This document shows positions 17,068 to 26,236 of a stretch of 64,000 nucleotides of DNA, piece after piece. This stretch comes from Willaertia magna (Eukaryota > Heterolobosea > Eutetramitea > Acrasida > Naegleriidae), in the NCBI GenBank assembly GCA_902984215.1, contig CADWAF010005313.1:1-64000 (forward strand), written 5' to 3'. The notes under the pieces were generated by a model. That model searched no databases and had not been told where the DNA came from. It was given only the letters and a program-made list of their open reading frames with translations. Numbering within the stretch: position 1 is the stretch's first letter; the number at the start of each line of letters is the position of its first letter. A program made the position numbers and the translations under genes.

Positions 17068-18855
17068 ATGCGTCAAGTAAGAACACCATCCTATCAATAC
17101 GAAAATTTAAATGAAATTGATGAATTATTAAAATGTCCAATATGTACCAATCCTTTAGAAGAACCTGTAATGCACATTAATTGTGGATATACTTTCTGTA
17201 ATAAATGTATTGAAGGAAAAAGTACTTGTCCTTCATGTAACGATTCCAATCTTACCGTTTGCAAAGCGCCTAGAAATATAATTGTCCAATTAGATAATTT
17301 AAAAGTTACTTGTCCACAATGTAAGACTGGTGTTAAAAGAGGTGAATATCAACAACATTTGCAAGAATCTTGTCCTTTGGGAAAAGCTTGTCAAGATTTA
17401 CAAAATAAGGAACAATTATTAGAATTAAATTATAAACAAAAAGTTTTAGATTTAGAAAATGAACAAAAATTAATTATTGAACAAAAAACAATTGAATTAG
17501 AAAATAAATATAATGAATTATTTAATGAATTAAAAAAGGAAAGAGAAGAATTTGAAATGAATAGAAATTGTTTTGTAAAATTAGAAAATTCAGTGAAACC
17601 AATTCAATTAAATGTTGGTGGTCAATTAATGACAGTTGGATTGGGATTGTTTTTAAATAATCATATTGAAAAAGGATCTGTTTTAAAAGAAATGTTTACT
17701 GGACAATATCCTTTATTTAAAACAACAACGACTGGTGAATCAAGTACAAATTTAGATAATAATGTGTATTTTATTGATTGTAATCCAGATTTATTTAAAA
17801 TTATGTTAGATTGGTTAAGATATGGTGGTTTAGCTAAACAGATCATTGAAAATTATGGTGAACAATTAATATTTGTTGCAAAATATTTTAAATTAAATAA
17901 TTTATTAAATTATTTAAATGATAATCTTAATAAGGAAAATGAAGTGAAAAATGAAAGTGATCTTGTTAAATTTAATATTGGTGGTAAACCATTCTATTTC
18001 TTAAAAGAAACTATTTGTTTTAGAATGAAAAATCCACTTTATGGAATTTATGATGATAATGAATATTATGAATCAACATTATTGGAATCTTTAATTTCTG
18101 GTAATATTCCAGTCACGTTAATTGATAAAGATTATATTTATATTGATAGAGATCCAACATATTTTCATTACATTGCCAGTTATTTAAGAAATGCAGGAAA
18201 TTATAAAGATGTTGAATTACCAAAAGATGAAGAAATTAAACAGAAATTATTGATTGAAGCAAAATATTTTGGAGTTCAATGTTTAGTTGATTTAATTGAG
18301 GGAAATATTGTGAAAAGGATTATTAATAAGAAATTTGATTTTCGTTCACACCAGAGATATCAAAAATTGTTAAATGAATGGATTGGTGTGAACGAAAATC
18401 AAAAGTGGCAATTAATTTATCGAGGATCAAGAGATGGATTTAAGGCACAAGATTTTCACAAATTATGTGATGGAAAATCACATACCATTACAATCATTAA
18501 ATCAACTAGTGGTCATATTTTTGGTGGTTTTACAACAACTGCTTGGAATCAAAATTATCAATATTATTCAAGTCCAAATTCATTCTTATTTTCATTATAT
18601 AATCCAACAAAACAAGATTCAAAGCCAATGAGATTTGATTTAAAAGATGAAAATAATAGCAGTGCTATTTATTGTAACAGTAATTATGGTCCTACATTTG
18701 GAGGTGCTGACCTTTGTATTAGAGATAACTGTAATTCTAATAATAATAGTTCTTCAAATTTGGGTAATACTTATGGAATTAATGTTTCTTACAAAGATTT
18801 AACAGGAACTTACAATTTTACAGTTCAAGAAATTGAAGTTTTTACAAAAATTTAA
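17068..18855 (+). CDS. RING / zinc-finger / double KCTD-type BTB / TLDc protein
   Basis: 595 aa, the longest member of the family. Order: RING at 23-57 (C23, C26, C39, C44, C47, C54, C57, with Tyr41 where CGHxFC normally has His); TRAF-like half finger at 82-102; coiled coil at 105-170; first T1/KCTD BTB at about 178-285 (IQLNVGGQLM, VYFIDCNPDLFKIMLDWLR); second BTB at about 298-412 (VKFNIGGKPF, YIDRDPTYFHYIASYLR, EAKYFG); TLDc at about 447-595 (YRGSRDGFKA, HIFGGFTTTAW, EVFTKI). Other copies have one BTB. RING implies E2 binding, KCTD BTB oligomerisation or cullin-3 contact, and TLDc V-ATPase binding, so a ligase acting at acidic compartments is a fair inference. Confidence 0.93.
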   Translation: MRQVRTPSYQYENLNEIDELLKCPICTNPLEEPVMHINCGYTFCNKCIEGKSTCPSCNDSNLTVCKAPRNIIVQLDNLKVTCPQCKTGVKRGEYQQHLQESCPLGKACQDLQNKEQLLELNYKQKVLDLENEQKLIIEQKTIELENKYNELFNELKKEREEFEMNRNCFVKLENSVKPIQLNVGGQLMTVGLGLFLNNHIEKGSVLKEMFTGQYPLFKTTTTGESSTNLDNNVYFIDCNPDLFKIMLDWLRYGGLAKQIIENYGEQLIFVAKYFKLNNLLNYLNDNLNKENEVKNESDLVKFNIGGKPFYFLKETICFRMKNPLYGIYDDNEYYESTLLESLISGNIPVTLIDKDYIYIDRDPTYFHYIASYLRNAGNYKDVELPKDEEIKQKLLIEAKYFGVQCLVDLIEGNIVKRIINKKFDFRSHQRYQKLLNEWIGVNENQKWQLIYRGSRDGFKAQDFHKLCDGKSHTITIIKSTSGHIFGGFTTTAWNQNYQYYSSPNSFLFSLYNPTKQDSKPMRFDLKDENNSSAIYCNSNYGPTFGGADLCIRDNCNSNNNSSSNLGNTYGINVSYKDLTGTYNFTVQEIEVFTKI

Positions 18856-18977
18856 ATTATTTCAACAATTTATTACTCCTTCCAAATATTATACAAACAA
18901 TTATAACAACAATAAAACAACACATTAAAAACCTTAAAAAAATATTTAAAAAATTTTAAAAAAAAATTAAAAAAAAA

Positions 18978-20548
18978 ATGAGTCAACAACAAACTGGAGT
19001 TTATGGAATTGACGGAAATACACCCGATGCCAATCAATACGTACTTCACTTAACCATTCCTGATAATGTCCTTTCAGAAATTACTCAAAATCCAAATAGT
19101 GTAAAACTTAGATTTCTTTCCGATCCTGTTAATCCTAAATTTGTAAGTATTATTTTTTTTTAAAATTATAAAAAAATTATAAAAAAAAATTATAAAAAAA
19201 AATTATAAAAAAAAATGATTTAAAAAAGAATTTTGAATTAAAATTTAATAATAATCAAAAAATGAATTTAGATGCAACGGAAAGAAGTGCAACGGATCTT
19301 TATTGTTTTGAAAATAATTTTTATCATCAAATTGGTACAATTAAACATAAAGTTCATTTAAATTTAGGAATGTTAAAAACGGATACAAATTCTGGTTCGT
19401 CCATGATGATGATGGATGGGGATGTTGTTGGCGGTAGGAAAAGAAATCTTCCACCAATACAAACACCTAAAAAGGAGTTGGGTAGTGTGACTGGTAAAAG
19501 GAAATTACCTGATAAGATTGGAGGATCTGCTAAATTGTCAATTGATCCTATTGCGGGAAAATTTAAAAGGTTAGGAAATGACTCTCCAATAGGTAAAAAA
19601 AGATCTGAAAGTTCAACTAGTGTAACTTCTAATACAAGTATAAATAATACAACAACAACACCAATTACAAATTTAAATACAAATTTGAATAATAATAATA
19701 TAACAAGTAATAGTGGAATTACTAATTCTGTAAATTTAAATGAAAATAAGGAAAATTCAAATGGAAATTCAATGATAATGAATAATGCAATTATGCCAGA
19801 ATCTCCATCCGCAGATAATTTCTCCCCATCTCCCGTATCCTCCCCAAATTCAACAAGTTCAAATTCCCCAACAACCAGTAATGTATCCATATTAAATAAT
19901 ACAACAACATCTTCAATGAATACAACAATTAATTTGAACCATAATACAAACGCAATGAATAACAATAATAATGGTCAACAACAACAACGCGATAGAAATT
20001 TACAAAATAGACCACCTAGATATAAAAAAGATAATTCTACGCGTAATAATAATAGTAGCGATAGAAATACTAACAACAATAATAGAAATAATAAAAATAG
20101 AACTATTCAACAGCCACAACCACAAATAAATAGTTTAACATTAAAAATAGGAAATGAAGAATATCCATTAACAAGTTTAGTATTAATGGCAATACAAAAA
20201 GGAATTAAAGATTTAAATAATCCTTCACTAAATATATCTACCCTAACAAAAATAGAAAATATAGAACAATATAACCAATTAAAAAAAGAATTTAATGAAA
20301 AATATATACAATACAAAGAAATTGATAAAATATTAAATCAAAATATTGATGATTTTAAGAAATGGTCTAGTGAATGGAAGAATTTACAAAATGGAAAAGA
20401 GCGGGAAGATGTGAATACAAAAATACAACAAATTTTTACGAGAAGAAGGGAAGATGCAAAAATTTTAACGAGAAAATTTAATGCTTTGCATAAAGAATTG
20501 GAACAATTAAAGAAATTAATTACCGATTACATTTCCGTTACAAAATAA
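18978..20548 (+). CDS. RNA polymerase II elongation factor ELL-like protein
   Basis: Two exons, 18978-19142 and 19229-20548, giving 494 aa. The 86-bp intron starts GTAAGT and ends AAAAAAG. This acceptor keeps frame, whereas the nearby TTTAG at 19270 does not. The N-terminal part resembles the ELL N domain (YVLHLTIPDNVLSEI, VKLRFLSD, TDLYCFENNFYHQIG). A long Asn/Thr/Ser linker follows. The C-terminal 100 residues fit the occludin/ELL domain: IENIEQYNQLKKEFNEKY, then FKKWSSEW, FTRRREDAKI and FNALHKELEQLKKLI. ELL stimulates Pol II elongation within super elongation complexes. Its stop codon lies 7 bp from the stop of the convergent gene at 20556. The ELL assignment rests mainly on the C-terminal domain. 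Confidence 0.8.
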
Positions 20549-20555
20549 AAATACT

Positions 20556-23447
20556 TTACAATAAATCTCTTAACAATTCCTTTTCAGCCAATAATTTTAA
20601 TTTTTCTTCAAATTCCTTTTCAATTTCTAACCGTTTAATCTCCAATTCATATAAAGTTTGTATTACTTCTTGTCCTTCCGTACTTGCGTTAAATAATAAC
20701 GTTTGCATGATCATCACGTTACGTTCTTGTTCTAGAACTTTCACTTTTTGGTCTTCATATTTTTGTTGAGCGAAACTACGTTTTTGTTTGGTGTGGGCGA
20801 TAAAATCGGAACCGGTAAAACTGGAGGTACCGCTATATTCAAAATCTCGACGACGTTTATTTTCTTCTTGTTGTGATTGTAATTGTGATTGTGATAATTG
20901 TTGTGACGCTTGTTGTAAAGTTGGATCGTTAGTTAATGATTGGTTTAAAAATTGTAAAGAAGAAGAAGAAAAGGAAGATGACAATCCTAAATTATTTTGT
21001 AAATTATTTTGTTGTAAATTATTTTGTAAATTATTTAAACCATTATTATTATTTGTCTGTTGTGACGTTTGTTGTAAAGTTGACAACTGTTGACTCATAT
21101 TCATTCTCAAAAAGGAATTACTCAACACATTAATTACCATTTCCAATCTTTCCTGTTTATTAAAATTTTGTAAACTATTTTGTAAACTATTATTTAATAA
21201 ACCACCATTTTGTAAATTATCACATTCATTTAATAATTTATAATAATATTTACCAATCTTAACAGCATATAATTTTAATTTATTAAAAGCTAAATTTATA
21301 AATTCATTACTTAATAAGTTCTCTTTTACTAAAACGTCACCAATATCTAAATTCATTTTAAAATCTTCAAAATAATAGTTTTGTGACATTTGTAAATAAA
21401 TGGCGCGAATATCTTGTACGTAATGTTTCATTAATTCCTTTTCTTGTGACGTTTGTTGTAAAGTATTTTGTAAAGTTGTATTGTGTTGTAAAGTTGTGTT
21501 TTGTAAAGTATTTTGTAAAGTGGATTGATTTTTTAATTGTTGTTGATTATATTGATTTAAACTTTTTGTATAATATAATAAACTATATAAATAAATTCCG
21601 GCAATAAAATTTGGTAATAATTCCTTTACTTGTAAATAAAAAAATAACGTTTCAAATTCATTTCTAATAAAAATATCTTTTAAATTAATTTGTATATTTC
21701 CCATCATGGTTCCGATCGTTACGGTTCCGTAATATTTAATGAGTAAAAAATCTAAAGCGTCAATGTGGATGGGGATTTGCGGAGGATTTGTTTGAGGATC
21801 GTTATTTCTATGTTTGTTATTTTCAATGATGGAAAAGGTACCTCTAGCATAAATTAATCCTAATAAAACTGCAATGTACGATGGGTGCTCGTGAAAAGAC
21901 ATTTCATTATTTTTGGTAGACCATCTTTCTATATTTGATTTTGATAAATTTTCAATCGTTTTATTTAAAATGAAAAAGTCAAATTGATCATCGTCATTTT
22001 CAACTAACGTGGTTGACTGCTGTTGCTGTTGTTGTAAAGAAGTTGTATGATTGGTTGTTGTTGTATTATTATTATTACTAGTTGTATTATTACTAGTTAA
22101 AGGACTTGTATTATTCATTGTTGTTGTATTTTGTTGTTGTAAAAAATTTAAATTATTATTTGTTGTATTTGTTGTATTATTTAATAAAATTGGATGATTT
22201 AAAATGGAATGTTGTTGTTGTAAAGTATTATTATTTTGATTATTATTATTTAATAAATTATTAATATTTCCACTTATAGTAGTTGGATTATTTAAACTAA
22301 CAGGTAAATGAACAGGTAAATTTCCTAAATTAGAAGTGGTAGAAGTTGTCGAAGTACTCATCGTTTCATTATTTCCAAAATTAGTATTTCCATAATTGTT
22401 AATTAATAAATCTTGTTGTATTAAAGATTTTATATCTTTTTGCGATAAACTTTCCATAAATGTTTGAGTTGTCGTAACTACAGAGTCCGCTGCTTCTTGT
22501 ACGCTTGTAACGAACCTAGTGATTGGTTGATAGCAAGAATACAATAAATCATCTACTTTAAGTAGGTTTTGGTTTTGTAAACAGTCAAAATATTCTATTG
22601 GTTTTGTAACGTCGCATAGGATTGGTTCTTTGATTAGCGGTAATTTTTCTCTCCCGCTCTTTTTACGAAATCCGAAACGTATTTCTTGAACAAAGACTTT
22701 ATCAAAAGTTGTATTGTTATTGTAATGAGGTACGTAATCATGAATGGAATCACGTGATGTAGAAATTTGTTTTTGAAATTGATCTTGATCCATTCGATAG
22801 GCAACAATAAAAGAACAATGTTTTACCAAATCTGATGAACATTTCTTTCCGTAAGTACCAATCGCTACATTTATAGAATATTCTTGCGAATTTACCGATT
22901 GACTATAATATGTATCAATATTCGTTAAAACTTCCCGCTTTTTTGTAGCATTCTCACAAAATACAACAAACCCAAAAATTGCAATCTCATTTTTTGCAAG
23001 TTTTGTAATCAATTTATCAATTTCATTATATTGATAGACTCGATTTTGTAACATGTTAAAAATTGGTTGTTGATTATTATTATTATTAGTGTTTGTATTT
23101 TGTTGTTGATTAAGAAATAATTTTAAAGTTACTTTTGCGGTTTGTACATTATAACAAACTGGAAAGCCAGCTCTTTGTTGATTAATTTTTCCATATAAAG
23201 TTGATTTTAAAACTGCTGTTGGTGGATAAACATTTAATGAAGAAGAAGAAGATATGTGATTATTACTAAAAAAGGTATTATTATTATTGAATTGATTATT
23301 ATTATTATTATTATTGTTCATTAAATTATAATCTTCATCGTTAAAAGAAGTGTTGTTATTATTGTTATTGAGATTATTATGATTGCCATTTCCACCTCCG
23401 TTTGAAACGGAATCTTCACTCATGGGGGAGGGCGTTGACAGGAGCAT
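20556..23447 (-). CDS. Large Q/N/T-rich protein of unknown function
   Basis: 963 aa, ATG at 23445-23447 with a second in-frame ATG eight codons later. I do not recognise it. Structured-looking parts are residues about 75-330 (FPVCYNVQTAKVTLKLF, EIAIFGFVVFCENATKKREVL, SINVAIGTYGKKC, VFVQEIRFGFRKKSGREKLP) and about 490-760 (IPIHIDALDFLLIKYYGTVTIG, MNLDIGDVLVKENLL). The C terminus is a long charged coiled coil. Linkers are poly-Asn, poly-Gln, poly-Thr and TLQN/TLQQ arrays encoded by repeated TTTACAA. This architecture suits a nuclear scaffold or transcription regulator, but nothing specific shows that. It converges on the ELL-like gene with 7 bp between stop codons. Confidence 0.88.
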   Translation of the reverse strand: MLLSTPSPMSEDSVSNGGGNGNHNNLNNNNNNTSFNDEDYNLMNNNNNNNNQFNNNNTFFSNNHISSSSSLNVYPPTAVLKSTLYGKINQQRAGFPVCYNVQTAKVTLKLFLNQQQNTNTNNNNNQQPIFNMLQNRVYQYNEIDKLITKLAKNEIAIFGFVVFCENATKKREVLTNIDTYYSQSVNSQEYSINVAIGTYGKKCSSDLVKHCSFIVAYRMDQDQFQKQISTSRDSIHDYVPHYNNNTTFDKVFVQEIRFGFRKKSGREKLPLIKEPILCDVTKPIEYFDCLQNQNLLKVDDLLYSCYQPITRFVTSVQEAADSVVTTTQTFMESLSQKDIKSLIQQDLLINNYGNTNFGNNETMSTSTTSTTSNLGNLPVHLPVSLNNPTTISGNINNLLNNNNQNNNTLQQQHSILNHPILLNNTTNTTNNNLNFLQQQNTTTMNNTSPLTSNNTTSNNNNTTTTNHTTSLQQQQQQSTTLVENDDDQFDFFILNKTIENLSKSNIERWSTKNNEMSFHEHPSYIAVLLGLIYARGTFSIIENNKHRNNDPQTNPPQIPIHIDALDFLLIKYYGTVTIGTMMGNIQINLKDIFIRNEFETLFFYLQVKELLPNFIAGIYLYSLLYYTKSLNQYNQQQLKNQSTLQNTLQNTTLQHNTTLQNTLQQTSQEKELMKHYVQDIRAIYLQMSQNYYFEDFKMNLDIGDVLVKENLLSNEFINLAFNKLKLYAVKIGKYYYKLLNECDNLQNGGLLNNSLQNSLQNFNKQERLEMVINVLSNSFLRMNMSQQLSTLQQTSQQTNNNNGLNNLQNNLQQNNLQNNLGLSSSFSSSSLQFLNQSLTNDPTLQQASQQLSQSQLQSQQEENKRRRDFEYSGTSSFTGSDFIAHTKQKRSFAQQKYEDQKVKVLEQERNVMIMQTLLFNASTEGQEVIQTLYELEIKRLEIEKEFEEKLKLLAEKELLRDLL

Positions 23448-23595
23448 TGATTTTTTTTTGAAAGATTATTTTGAAAGTTGTTGTTTGATTGCGATTTTTT
23501 TTGTTGTTTTTGATTGCAATAATTTTGACGTTTGTGATGGAAGGAAAACCAGCTTTTTACGGTTGCCTCAATTTATAGCTAGAAAGTAAAACAAT

Positions 23596-23895
23596 TTAAA
23601 TTTTTGTACAAACTTCAATTTCATCAACTGTAAAATGTTGAGTTCCAGTTAAATCTAAATAAGACACATTAATTCCATAAGTATCACCTAAACACGAATA
23701 ACTATTGTTATTAATATTACAATTATTCTCAATACAAATCCACCTCCAAATGTAGGCCCATAATTACTGTTACAATAAATATTGATTTTGTCAATCAATT
23801 GATCACCAATGATATTGGAATAATTTATATTTTTGTTAAAACTTTAATTTCTTCCACTTTAAAATATTATTATTCAGTTCCAGTTATAAAGTTAC
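23596..23895 (-). pseudogene. Two decayed TLDc 3'-end fragments
   Basis: Reading the minus strand, 23596-23785 keeps GPTFGGG, SYSCLGDTYGINVSYLDLTGT and HFTVDEIEVCTKI with a stop, with one frame disturbance. A second shorter piece, 23825-23895, keeps the equivalent end (TGTE, then FKVEEIKVLTKI and a stop). Both are only the last part of TLDc, without BTB or RING. They look like leftovers of two former copies lying head-to-tail. Confidence 0.75.
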
Positions 23896-24128
23896 GTGAA
23901 AAATTTAAGGAGTAAAGTTAAGGTTATTCATAGGACAGCTTATTAAAAGAAATATTTAACATAAATAATTCTAAATGAATTAAACAAAAAGCTCCACAAT
24001 CATAAGCCTATTTCATCTGGAATCATACATGTTACAATGTTAATGGTTCAGCTGCGGTTGTGCCTTTTTTTTAAGATTGTTAAAACAAGTGGGGGTGTTA
24101 ATAACAAAACAGTCTTAAACAATAAAAA

Positions 24129-24629
24129 ATGAGTCATGTTGTTGTTGGGAATGAAAAACCATTATTATCACAACAACAACAACAACCCATTCTTATAGAA
24201 GAAGAAGAAGAAAAAAAGAAGAGAAGAATACAAAATTTATACAGATGGATTAATCCAGAAATTGTAAAAAATAATCAACCATCGGAATTACATTCATCAT
24301 TATCCACTAGTAATTCTTCTTCTTCTAACAATTATAATTCCAATAAAAATCATTCTTTTAAAAAAGAAGAAAAGATTAATGAAAAGAAATTATTTCCAAC
24401 AAGAGAAGAAATTTTAGAAAAAGCAAAAGAAATTCAAGAAGTTGAATTTTCATTTAATAATTCATTTGGACCAATTAAAATGTTAAATAAAGAAGAACGT
24501 AAAGAAATTTATAAATTATTAGTTAAACAATATCACATTGATTTATCGGAATGGAAATCTTTTTTATTTCCCGAACAAGATGATCAAAATGATCAAGATG
24601 AAACAAGTAACAATAATAAAAAAGAATAA
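24129..24629 (+). CDS. Hypothetical protein, charged C-terminal region
   Basis: 166 aa, ATG after AATAAAAA. Residues 14-33 are Gln- and Glu-rich, 55-80 Ser/Asn-rich. The conserved-looking portion is 85-155: KKLFPTREEILEKAKEIQEVEF, FGPIKMLNKEERKEIYKLL, YHIDLSEWKSFLFPE, probably helical. No family recognised. Asn/Lys codons dominate as in neighbours, so it is likely a real gene. It lies downstream of the TLDc relics with its own promoter space of about 230 bp. Confidence 0.75.
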   Translation: MSHVVVGNEKPLLSQQQQQPILIEEEEEKKKRRIQNLYRWINPEIVKNNQPSELHSSLSTSNSSSSNNYNSNKNHSFKKEEKINEKKLFPTREEILEKAKEIQEVEFSFNNSFGPIKMLNKEERKEIYKLLVKQYHIDLSEWKSFLFPEQDDQNDQDETSNNNKKE

Positions 24630-25082
24630 GAATAAAAAAGAAAAAATAATAAAAAAGAATAAGAACAATAGTGAAAATAAGAAGAATAGTGAATATGCAA
24701 AGTTAGTTATTTGGTTAATATTTTGAAAATGATTTTGAGAATAATGCTTGCCTATTATGCATGCATACATAGCATGATCATCTTCCAATTAGAATTAATG
24801 AGATAAAAGAATGCACTAAATGGAAATTTCTAATTTACGTAAAAATGAAGGTTACCAAAAATTAAATTTTGAGTAAAATAATTCTTTTGAATGGTGAATA
24901 CAAAAACTCTATGTAAATAATCAAAAAAAAAAATATAATCATCTACCTTTCCTTTTTCTTTTTTGCCAATCCTTGTTATTCCGACTCCAAATAATAGCTA
25001 TTTAATATACCTGTAATATAACTGTTAATATTCAATTTGTTATTTTATACTTTTTTGTTGTTGTATATAAATAGATTTATAA
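24630..25082. other. Intergenic spacer
   Basis: 453 bp between two same-strand genes. The first 60 bp are AAGAATAAAAAAG-type repeats continuing from the upstream gene's tail. TTGCCTATTATGCATGCATACATAGCATG near 24749 has overlapping palindromes around ATGCATGCAT. No gene recognised. Confidence 0.55.
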
Positions 25083-25937
25083 ATGTTTTTTCTTCCAAAA
25101 TATAAATTAGAAGAAATGCAAAAAGATTCCGAAGAGTGGTTAATAATCTTTCAAGATATTCAACAATCCATACAACAATTAACTGAAACAATTCAAGAAC
25201 GTTATCAACAATCCAATAATAATAATCAAAATAATAATAATAACTTTACAAAACAAAATGCAGAAATAAGAAGACAATTTAAATCAATTGAAAGAGTTTT
25301 AATTGATTTAAAAGAAACATGTCCAAATTTAAATGATATTTCTAAAAATGAAATTTTAAGAAGAATGAATGAATTACAACAAGTAATTCAAAAAGAACAA
25401 TTTTTAAAAAATAAATTTGAAAATTTATTAAAATCAAATAATTCACAAAATAATACTTTACAAAATAATAATACACAATCTAAAAATAAATTATTTAATG
25501 AATATAATGATGATTACAATGATTACAATAATAATTACAATAATGATTACAATAAAAATACTAAAAATATAAAAAATAAAATGAATGAAATTGACGATGA
25601 TAGATTTTTACATTTAGAAAATGGTCAACTCTTACAATTACAAAATCAAATGATTGAAAATCAAGATAAATCATTAGATGCATTAAGTTTAGCATTAGAA
25701 AGAACAAAATTTATTGGACAATCAATAGATGAAGAATTAAATGAACATTCTAAATTATTAGGTGATTTAAATGAAAATGTTGAAATTACTGATAATAAAA
25801 TTAATATACAAGTTAGAAAGATTGTTGGATTAACTAAAAAGTCAAGTTTTATGTGTTGGGGAATGATAGTGGCTGTTGTATTGTTTATTGTGGCAATTGG
25901 ATTGTTAATTGTGTTATTTTCTACGTGGAAGTGGTAA
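25083..25937 (+). CDS. Qc-SNARE, syntaxin-6/8-like
   Basis: 284 aa, tail-anchored. The SNARE motif at about 183-250 (QNQMIENQDKSLDALSLALE, RTKFIGQSIDEELNEHSKLL, VEITDNKINIQVRKI) is followed by a 22-residue transmembrane segment (about 259-281) and a short polar end. The pattern IxEQDExLxxLSxxL...IGxELxEQxxLL is that of syntaxin-6/-8/-10 Qc-SNAREs in endosomal and late Golgi fusion. At the ionic zero layer, where relatives have Gln (ELEEQ), this protein has His222 (ELNEH). The N-terminal region (MFFLPKYKLEEMQKDSEEW) could form the usual syntaxin-6 type helices, with poly-Asn and an NDYN repeat between. Single exon. Confidence 0.88.
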   Translation: MFFLPKYKLEEMQKDSEEWLIIFQDIQQSIQQLTETIQERYQQSNNNNQNNNNNFTKQNAEIRRQFKSIERVLIDLKETCPNLNDISKNEILRRMNELQQVIQKEQFLKNKFENLLKSNNSQNNTLQNNNTQSKNKLFNEYNDDYNDYNNNYNNDYNKNTKNIKNKMNEIDDDRFLHLENGQLLQLQNQMIENQDKSLDALSLALERTKFIGQSIDEELNEHSKLLGDLNENVEITDNKINIQVRKIVGLTKKSSFMCWGMIVAVVLFIVAIGLLIVLFSTWKW

Positions 25938-26236
25938 TTTTGATTTTTTATTAATTTTTATTAATTTAATTTAAATAATTTTAAATAATTTAAATAATTT
26001 AATAGATTATAAATGTGAAAGTAAATAAATGTTTTAATTTTTAAAGTGTGAAATGTATTTACAGTTATTATTATTATTATTAACTGCTATTAATTGTTAT
26101 TAACTATTGTTAATGAATTAATTAATTAATTGTGGTCATAGTAATAATAACTATAGTTCAGTCAGTAACTATTATTAATTTTAACAACTGTAAATATTAC
26201 GATAATTACAGTAACTGCCTGCCTGCCTAAAAAAAA

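Noticed and set aside
19262..19272. TTTAG at 19270 as acceptor of the ELL intron, or ATG 19262 as a separate start
   Set aside because: The acceptor would put exon 2 out of frame. The AAAAAAG acceptor at 19228 keeps frame and gives a continuous ELL-like N domain.
19354..19965. 203-codon minus-strand ORF
   Set aside because: Shadow of the ELL-like gene. Its Leu/Val/Ile-rich sequence is the complement of Asn/Thr codons.
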